Shown: in pieces, positions 58,411-64,000 of the stretch
Layout: each line of letters opens with the position of its first letter
How positions within the stretch are numbered: position 1 is the stretch's first letter
NCBI GenBank assembly: GCA_030765045.1
Contig: CM060969.1
Span: forward strand, 46,238,216 to 46,302,215
From: Tenodera sinensis
Taxonomy: Eukaryota; Arthropoda; Insecta; Mantodea; Mantidae
Direction: 5' to 3'
Length of the DNA: 64,000 nucleotides
Program-made: the position numbers and the translations under genes
The notes under the pieces: generated by a model
Told to the model about the DNA's origin: nothing
What the model saw: the letters and a program-made list of their open reading frames with translations, nothing else
Database searches by the model: none

Positions 58411-60188
58411 CTTTAAGGGAATATCTTGTCTGTAAAGGAATATTTTAGAGACAATCGTACTAAGACAATTCACAACTGCTACCTCATACGAAGGAGAGCG
58501 GCTGTATGTGGTGGTGATGATATTGATGAAGATTATGATGATCTGTATCGCTTGTATTCCAAGCTGTCAACTCATAAACGTAAACCAAAGCAGCAGAAGC
58601 TTTAGCTGTGAACATCAGCCCATTTGTAGCACCTTTTACCCGCTCGGTATCGACCCACTGTAATTTGAAAGTGATTATCGAAGGAGGAAATTAAATTCCG
58701 TGACAATAATGCACGTTTACTGCCGAGCTGAGATTGAACACAAAATCACGTATTTAGTGCGCAGCTTGTTAGCGCTAGCGGATGACGATATAAACGATGC
58801 TCGTGCGAGGCGGTACGCTGCATGTATACGTAATTTCGACCCAACAACTTTATAACAAGGGCACATCTAAAATGCAACACCTTGTCGTCCGGGTGGGATC
58901 CCCTGCACCTCAATAATGGAACAGACCCGACCGTTCTACCAAGTTATAGTCAGTGGCGTCTTTCTCTACTAACAAAACAACTTCTGCTGGGACGCACAGA
59001 ACTACCAACTTAGTTGCTAAATAAGTAAGAAGCAACGAGATGCATCTGAAGCACGAGTCTACATAATAAATATGTTTCTCCCGAACATTCTGCCAAGCTG
59101 ACTCAAAGACATCTGGACGCCTCTAGTATATTAATTCAATGACAGTTCTTCCACTATACAAAGTGATAGGGGCAAGAGTGTGCCGACTGTAATGGCGACT
59201 TTTCGACCTTAAGCTGAAACATAAGTTACTCTAAATTTTCCTCCACAGTGCAAGGTTCCATAAATAAATAAAATTGCTCGAATGTTTGATTGTCCATATG
59301 TGATCACTCCTTTATCATCTTCTTCTGTAATTAGTATAGAGAGGTAGAGCTTCAAAAGATGACATATGTGTCCAGTCGTTTAGCCACAAAACAATATTAG
59401 ATACTTGGATTCCAGTATATATAACGCTTGTGTAAAGTGCAAGATCAGGAATGTTAATAGCAAAAATTACTTGCTCAGATCTTGTAATGACTGCTCGGAA
59501 ACCACCCCTCCGCTCGTTACTTGAAGCCAGTTACTTGGAACTGGTAAAACCATCGAGCCCTGGCTTATTTTGGACTTTTCCTCGTCGCAGCTGTGAACGC
59601 CTGCTTGGAATAGCGGATGCCAGTTAGTAAACAATATATTCGCCTGCTCACTCCTATTCTATTACCAGATTGTGTGTCAGTATTCAGTTATTTTCATTTA
59701 TCTCCTTTACCTTTGCTATTAGATTTTTTTATTCGTCATATTTGAATCTACCACCATGTGAAATCTGTGCAGCATATCTCTAACGTCGTGTGCATTAGTA
59801 CGTAATGATTCAATCTTTATTAAAGCTCAAAAGGAAATTAGAGCTGCACGAGGTTTATGCCCAACGGTAATCGACAGAACGACAATTTTGGGTATCAGAA
59901 TAAAAGTGTTAGATGTCTAACACATGATGTCGATTGAGACGGATTCTTTTCTAACTACTCATAAGCCAATGTGAAACTTAGACACTTTGGAAGCCGATCC
60001 TCTTATGCTTACAATATAAACAGTAACGGTTTGCAAGATTGACGAGAATACTTTTCTGTAAAAATAATGCATACGAGAGCAATTCGTAAAATCCGAATCG
60101 CTGTAGATCATTGGATTTTGTCCGAACATCGAAAGGTGCATACGCACCGATTCCAAGCATGCGCGTAAAACGACGCCATTTGCACTCG
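58411..60188. other. Unassigned sequence
   Basis: No ORF over 70 codons, no pol III boxes and no terminal repeats were recognised in this 1.8-kb stretch. Confidence 0.3.
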
Positions 60189-60620
60189 TAGTGTTTCAGT
60201 GGGCCATTTACAGTGTCGACATGTTTATAACAATCGATGGGCTCACCAATTCTGAAACGTCTGTAATTCGGTTTTTGACAAGAAGGAAAGTTTCAGCAGC
60301 GGACTTTCATCGACAGATCAGTTAACTTTATGGCCCCAATGCGATGAGTGACAGCAAAGTGAGTGAGTGAGTGAGTGAGTGAGTGAGTGAGTGAGTGAGT
60401 ACTTTCAAGGCCGGACGTAACAATGTCCATAATGAACCGTGATTAGGCCAGTTATCAATGATCACAGATGTGGTCAATGATGTGGATGACAATTTCCACT
60501 GGTTTACCAACGAATGGTTGTCTCACAGGCGGCAGACTTCTATGACGTGAGCATACAAAAGCTTGTAGAACGTTGTTTCAACAAATATGGCTCCTAAATG
60601 TGAGAAGAATTTGTTTCTAA
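60189..60620 (+). mobile_element. mariner element, internally deleted, with (GAGT)n inside
   Basis: Plus-strand frames give ETSVIRFLTRRKVSAADFHR and YGPNAMSDSK (first helix-turn-helix). A GAGT repeat (60357-60399) stands where the next helix should be, followed by FKAGRNNVHNEP and an MITDVVNDVDDN-like linker. The catalytic domain is deleted and the C-terminal end follows at once: SQAADFYDVSIQKLVERCFN and KYGS. Stops and frame shifts abound. Joining of both ends with loss of the middle is the usual form of dead mariners. Confidence 0.7.
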
Positions 60621-60964
60621 TCGGACATCGCTACAACCATCGATCCGATACCTCGATACTCCGAAGGAAACATCTCACATTTCTACGATTGCAGTGAGAC
60701 CAAGGTATTTAAACATCACCTCAACAGTGCAATAAATTGCGTCTCAATGCGCATCAAGATTAAATAAAAAAGAGAACAATTTAACTCTAAGTTAAAATTG
60801 TTACACGATTATGGTCACCCTTTTGACGCCGTCTCCGACCCTGTAAAAATAAAAAGTTATAATTCTTGTGCTGAGATAGTTAACAAGGGCTCATTGTCAC
60901 ATTGATATTGCATTTCGAGCTGGGATCTTTTAGTGTCTAGGCTTTCTCTCCTATAGATCCAAGT
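60621..60964. other. Unassigned sequence
   Basis: Probably includes the rest of the mariner 3' untranslated end; no terminal repeat could be assigned. Confidence 0.25.
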
Positions 60965-61515
60965 TTGACAGAAGTGAGGTATCAGGTATGACAAGGTTCG
61001 GAGGGAAACTTAGCCCCTGAATCAATGAAATCGTTTGTGCTATTCAACCGATGGGGCGTCCCCCAGAATGAAGGGGTGACATGAGAGTATACTAGGGGTG
61101 GCCGGACTGAGGAGAGACGACAACTGAGAGCAGGATCCTTAACAACCACTGGTTGAAACTCCCCGGTGACGGCTTGTACAATCGGCTCCACTTTCTCCTG
61201 TGGAATTCTCCAGGGACTCCGAGACCTACCCCAACCCGAAGGAAGAGGATTTACGGAGACCAATCATGCACGCTGAAACTCCTGTCGATACTTAGAACCC
61301 CGAAACAGCCAACCAGGATGAAAAACTAGGATGAAAAGTAAAGTGAAGTGAGGTTTATTGGAGGGACAGAAAATTCGGGGGATGTAATTATTCGTCCCAA
61401 CATTCGCCTGCGGCTCGGGTAATTGGGTCAGGAATACTGGCAAGGGGAGTCTAACCCATGGCCTCCCGAATGAGGGCCACAGACACTATGTAGCACTTGA
61501 GCTATCCAGCTCGAT
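60965..61515 (-). mobile_element. tRNA-derived SINE (S2 type), long copy, minus strand
   Basis: Minus-strand order: GAGCTGGATAGCTCAAGTGC (A box), ATGGGTTAGACTCCCC (B box), CAGGCGAATGTTGGGACG, CCCCCGAATTTTCTGTCCC, GGGGTTCTAAGTATCGACAG and a 3' GC-rich portion to 60965. At about 550 bp it is the longest S2 copy here. Confidence 0.7.
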
Positions 61516-62177
61516 CGTTTACAAGAAAATTTATTTGGAAATTAGAGTACTTCAGTAATGATGCTTAATTACTTGTTCATATTAATTATTAAACGAGAGA
61601 ACTTACTAAAATGTGCAATTTGTATCTCTTCATTTTTTCCCTTCTTTTCTCCCTTGGAAGCACTTATCACTGCTAAAAATCGAAACGTCCGCCAGTTTTC
61701 TCTTCGCTACATGCAATACTGGTTGCAAGTTGTATACTGTGGTCTTGCGCACAAATCTTGCAGCCTCGGTGTGGGACAAAGTTTATTGTGCCTTCCAGGC
61801 AGCTAATCATTGAGCAGAAGACGGATCTAATACAATTTGCAATTTAAAACTCTATAATTTTGTTCTTATGGGATAAACCCGAGAAACGGATATTTTTTCC
61901 ATGTATCTTTATTATAAAGAATCGCAGCTCAACCCCAAACATCCATGTGTCAATGACCCTTTGTGAGCAAAAATGCGTAGTTGCTTTGGAAACGTTGAGT
62001 CCTTTGGCTCAGTAAGCTCCTAGAATAAGGTAAAGCCGCGGAAAGGTTATTTTTCTACTCAAATAAAAGTTAATATACTACAATGTTGTTCTAATTTTGT
62101 ATTAATGTTTGTAGAATAATCATCTCGTAAGGACAACTAAATACGTACAATTTTGGTTACAGATCATCTGCAACCTT
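61516..62177. other. AT-rich sequence, nothing recognised
   Basis: Two overlapping ORFs (82 and 66 codons, 61558-61813) have no known domain. Confidence 0.3.
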
Positions 62178-62495
62178 TTCAGGGTCGCAAGCGAAGGCAT
62201 TAGATGCAGCTTGGCAGGGATGATATGCGCACAAGGACGTTTACCTTCCCTCGTCCGTGGAATCCGTCTAGCGGGACGGCATATGGGGGATTGCACCATG
62301 GAAGGCCCCGGAAGACTAAATACTTCGAGGTGTCTTCAAAGTTGGAAAACCTTAGGGATCTCCGTCAATGTGTGTGCCGTTAGTCTGAATTTGGCCATCC
62401 GGTCAGACTATCTGGTCATTCTTCCTACCGGGGGTGCCCCCTTGGGAGCCTGTTCCTATACATTTCCTAAAAGCCTCAAAAGCAAATCTTCTTCT
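62178..62495 (+). mobile_element. SINE (S2 type), 3' part only
   Basis: TTCAGGGTCGCAAGCG, GCTTGGCAGGGATGATATG, CTTCGAGGTGTCTTCAAAG and GGGATCTCCGTCAATG parallel the 3' half of the copy at 28412-28905. The tRNA head is missing, as expected for a 5'-truncated retrocopy. Confidence 0.65.
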
Positions 62496-63085
62496 TAATA
62501 AAAGTCATCCCCAGATTCCATGTGCCGATCGAAGAGATTCGTGTATCTTCGTATAGCCTGTATTTACAACGCACACGAAAGCAGAGTACATCAGAGTACA
62601 TCAGTTCAAATCCTTCAGTTTCACTCGGCGGTTAGATTACCCCAGATAGCGTATTCCTTAGTTGCGCTTGCAGTCAGTTTTTGCACTTCAGCATTTCCGT
62701 CCCATTTTGCAGAGACTTAAACTTAAACCCGTTCACTACTATCAGATCACTTCCTTTCTCACTTAACATATTCTCAATTTGATCCATGTCGTATGACGAT
62801 CAGTGAGGAGTGGTGACAGAGGTTGACACATATTTTCAATAACGAGAACAAGCGAGAAGCGTCAAGTGCACGAGGTACATATGTTGGCAACGGTTTGGTG
62901 ATGCACGTTTCGAATATAGACATACCAGAAGCATCACAAATACCATGTACATAAGTTAGCTACTGTTCAGTGACACAAGCCCCGAATACTGACCTACATC
63001 TGCATACAGTTCAAGAGAGAAACGAGTACTATGTAGTTCATGGCTTATTTCTTCCTTGTCTAAGAAACAGCTAATTGTTCCTCTT
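62496..63085. other. Unassigned sequence
   Basis: A faint ~75-bp internal repetition around 62876-63000 (TACATATGTTGGCAAC versus TACATAAGTTAGCTAC) is the only structure seen. Confidence 0.25.
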
Positions 63086-63158
63086 CAAGGGGTTCGGAGC
63101 GCAACTGATGTAATTACCCGAGTCTGTTGCAAGGGGTTTGGAGCGCTACTGATGAATT
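63086..63158. repeat. Short tandem duplication, period 44
   Basis: CAAGGGGTTCGGAGCGCAAC then TGATGTAATT (63086-63115) recurs as CAAGGGGTTTGGAGCGCTAC then TGATGAATT (63130-63158). Confidence 0.7.
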
Positions 63159-63254
63159 CCGAGCACAACTGTACACCCCATGAAAGAACTCTATAATGGT
63201 CTGTGTGTGGTTGATAGCGCAATGTTAACTTATGAGTACTGAAAACAAAACACG

Positions 63255-63303
63255 ATAAAGTTGTGGTGGCCAAGAGATCATAGGTTCAAATCCCGCGTCA
63301 CTT
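63255..63303 (+). mobile_element. tRNA-like SINE head fragment
   Basis: GTTGTGGTGGCCAAGAGATC then AGGTTCAAATCCCGCG, a good B box, followed by T-rich simple sequence that could terminate pol III. Confidence 0.45.
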
Positions 63304-63569
63304 TTTATCTATTTATTTATTTTTTATGTTTGTTCATTTTATGACTGAATATGTAGAACACAATATTGCATTAGTATCACTTAGTATAACATTAATGCAA
63401 CTTTGGAGTTATGGGCTTATCTATGCACAAAAACAATTTTACTGACATTCGTGTTAGATTAAAAAATGTATATACCTGAATTGCCATCTTCTGAAGCAAA
63501 AATACTAAGAATAAACATAATTAATATCAGGTGTATGAACCCGCAGCACACATAACTGCCCTCAACCTT
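63304..63569. other. AT-rich sequence, nothing recognised
   Basis: Short spacer between a SINE head and a transposase fragment. Confidence 0.3.
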
Positions 63570-64000
63570 CGGAGCATAGACAAAATTAAATGCCTGCAGT
63601 GTAATATGGACGAGAAGCTACTATGTCCCTGACTTCTTGTATTTGTATCCAGAATCATCTTTTGTCCTTTGGCCATCTACAGGAAAATTAGACCACACAT
63701 TTCAATAGGTTTCAAATCGGGTGAACAGGGAGGCCAGTTTAGCACTCTGATATCCTACCTCTCTGAGAACGAATTTGAAGCCTTTTGAGATGTGTTGACA
63801 CGATGATTATCCTGTACGAATTCCATAATTCCATCAGGATATCTCATCCTCACAGAGGAAACCAAAATATTTTCAAGGATTCGTGTGTAATGTGTACTGT
63901 TCAGTGTACTGTTAAGCTGCCACAGCACACCTAGACCGTCCCTTGATATCCGAGTCTAACAGTTCATCAGCTGCATGACCATGATGAAATTGTGAAAGAT
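63570..64000 (-). mobile_element. Tc1/Tc3-like transposase fragment, continues past window end
   Basis: Minus-strand frames read YPDGIMEFVQDNHRVNTSQ (second catalytic Asp) and, about 35 residues on, RVLNWPPCSPDLKPIEM (third acidic residue), the spacing and wording of Tc1-superfamily catalytic domains. A stop lies between them, and further stops follow toward 63570. The N-terminal part should lie beyond 64000. Confidence 0.7.

Overview
This window looks like repeat-dominated, AT-rich intergenic DNA from a large-genome arthropod, most likely an insect. The evidence is the type of transposon remnants: an R1-like LINE, an RNase H-bearing LINE, a third non-LTR group with (GAA)n tails, Tc1, DD41D-type and mariner elements, hAT elements, many tRNA-headed SINEs, and abundant (AAT), (CA/GT), (CT) and (GAGT) microsatellites. 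I recognise no intact host protein gene, no rRNA and no CRISPR. A polyneopteran such as a cockroach is a guess from repeat style only.

Layout. From about 0.4 to 42.2 kb the dominant component is one dispersed repeat, here called family A. It has a consensus near 0.87 kb, about 19 full or partial copies on both strands, and covers roughly 10 kb. No copy was seen in the last 22 kb. Its copies host nested LINEs (642-1135 and 29814-30288), grow microsatellites at fixed internal positions, and occur head-to-tail twice with the same type of junction. Between them lie SINEs, a 115-bp hAT MITE, two trinucleotide arrays (16.55-17.08 and 18.18-18.53 kb), an RNase H LINE 3' end (20.43-21.12 kb), a DD41D-type element (33.3-34.1 kb) and a LINE ORF1 remnant (38.9-40.1 kb, minus strand).

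From 42.2 to 64 kb: a nearly complete but decayed Tc1 element (42692-44183, minus strand); a three-level nest in which a SINE was split by one hAT element that was itself split by a second, each with exact 8-bp target duplications; a long hairpin-forming inverted repeat (50709-51012); a minus-strand LINE 3' end with a (GAGT)n tail; a 2.58-kb R1-like LINE with a 14-bp target duplication and a 486-codon reverse transcriptase ORF (52455-55037); mariner fragments (56.9-57.6 and 60.2-60.6 kb); and a Tc1/Tc3-like transposase running off the right edge.

How it fits together: the window records successive insertions rather than a pathway. LINE machinery probably moved the SINEs; one SINE and one LINE share a 3' tail. 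Every DNA transposon seen is disrupted by deletion, stop or frameshift, so none should be active. The R1-like LINE is the best preserved, but it is 5' truncated and has an in-frame TAG. Coordinates of decayed repeats are approximate to about 10-20 bases. Those with target duplications are exact.
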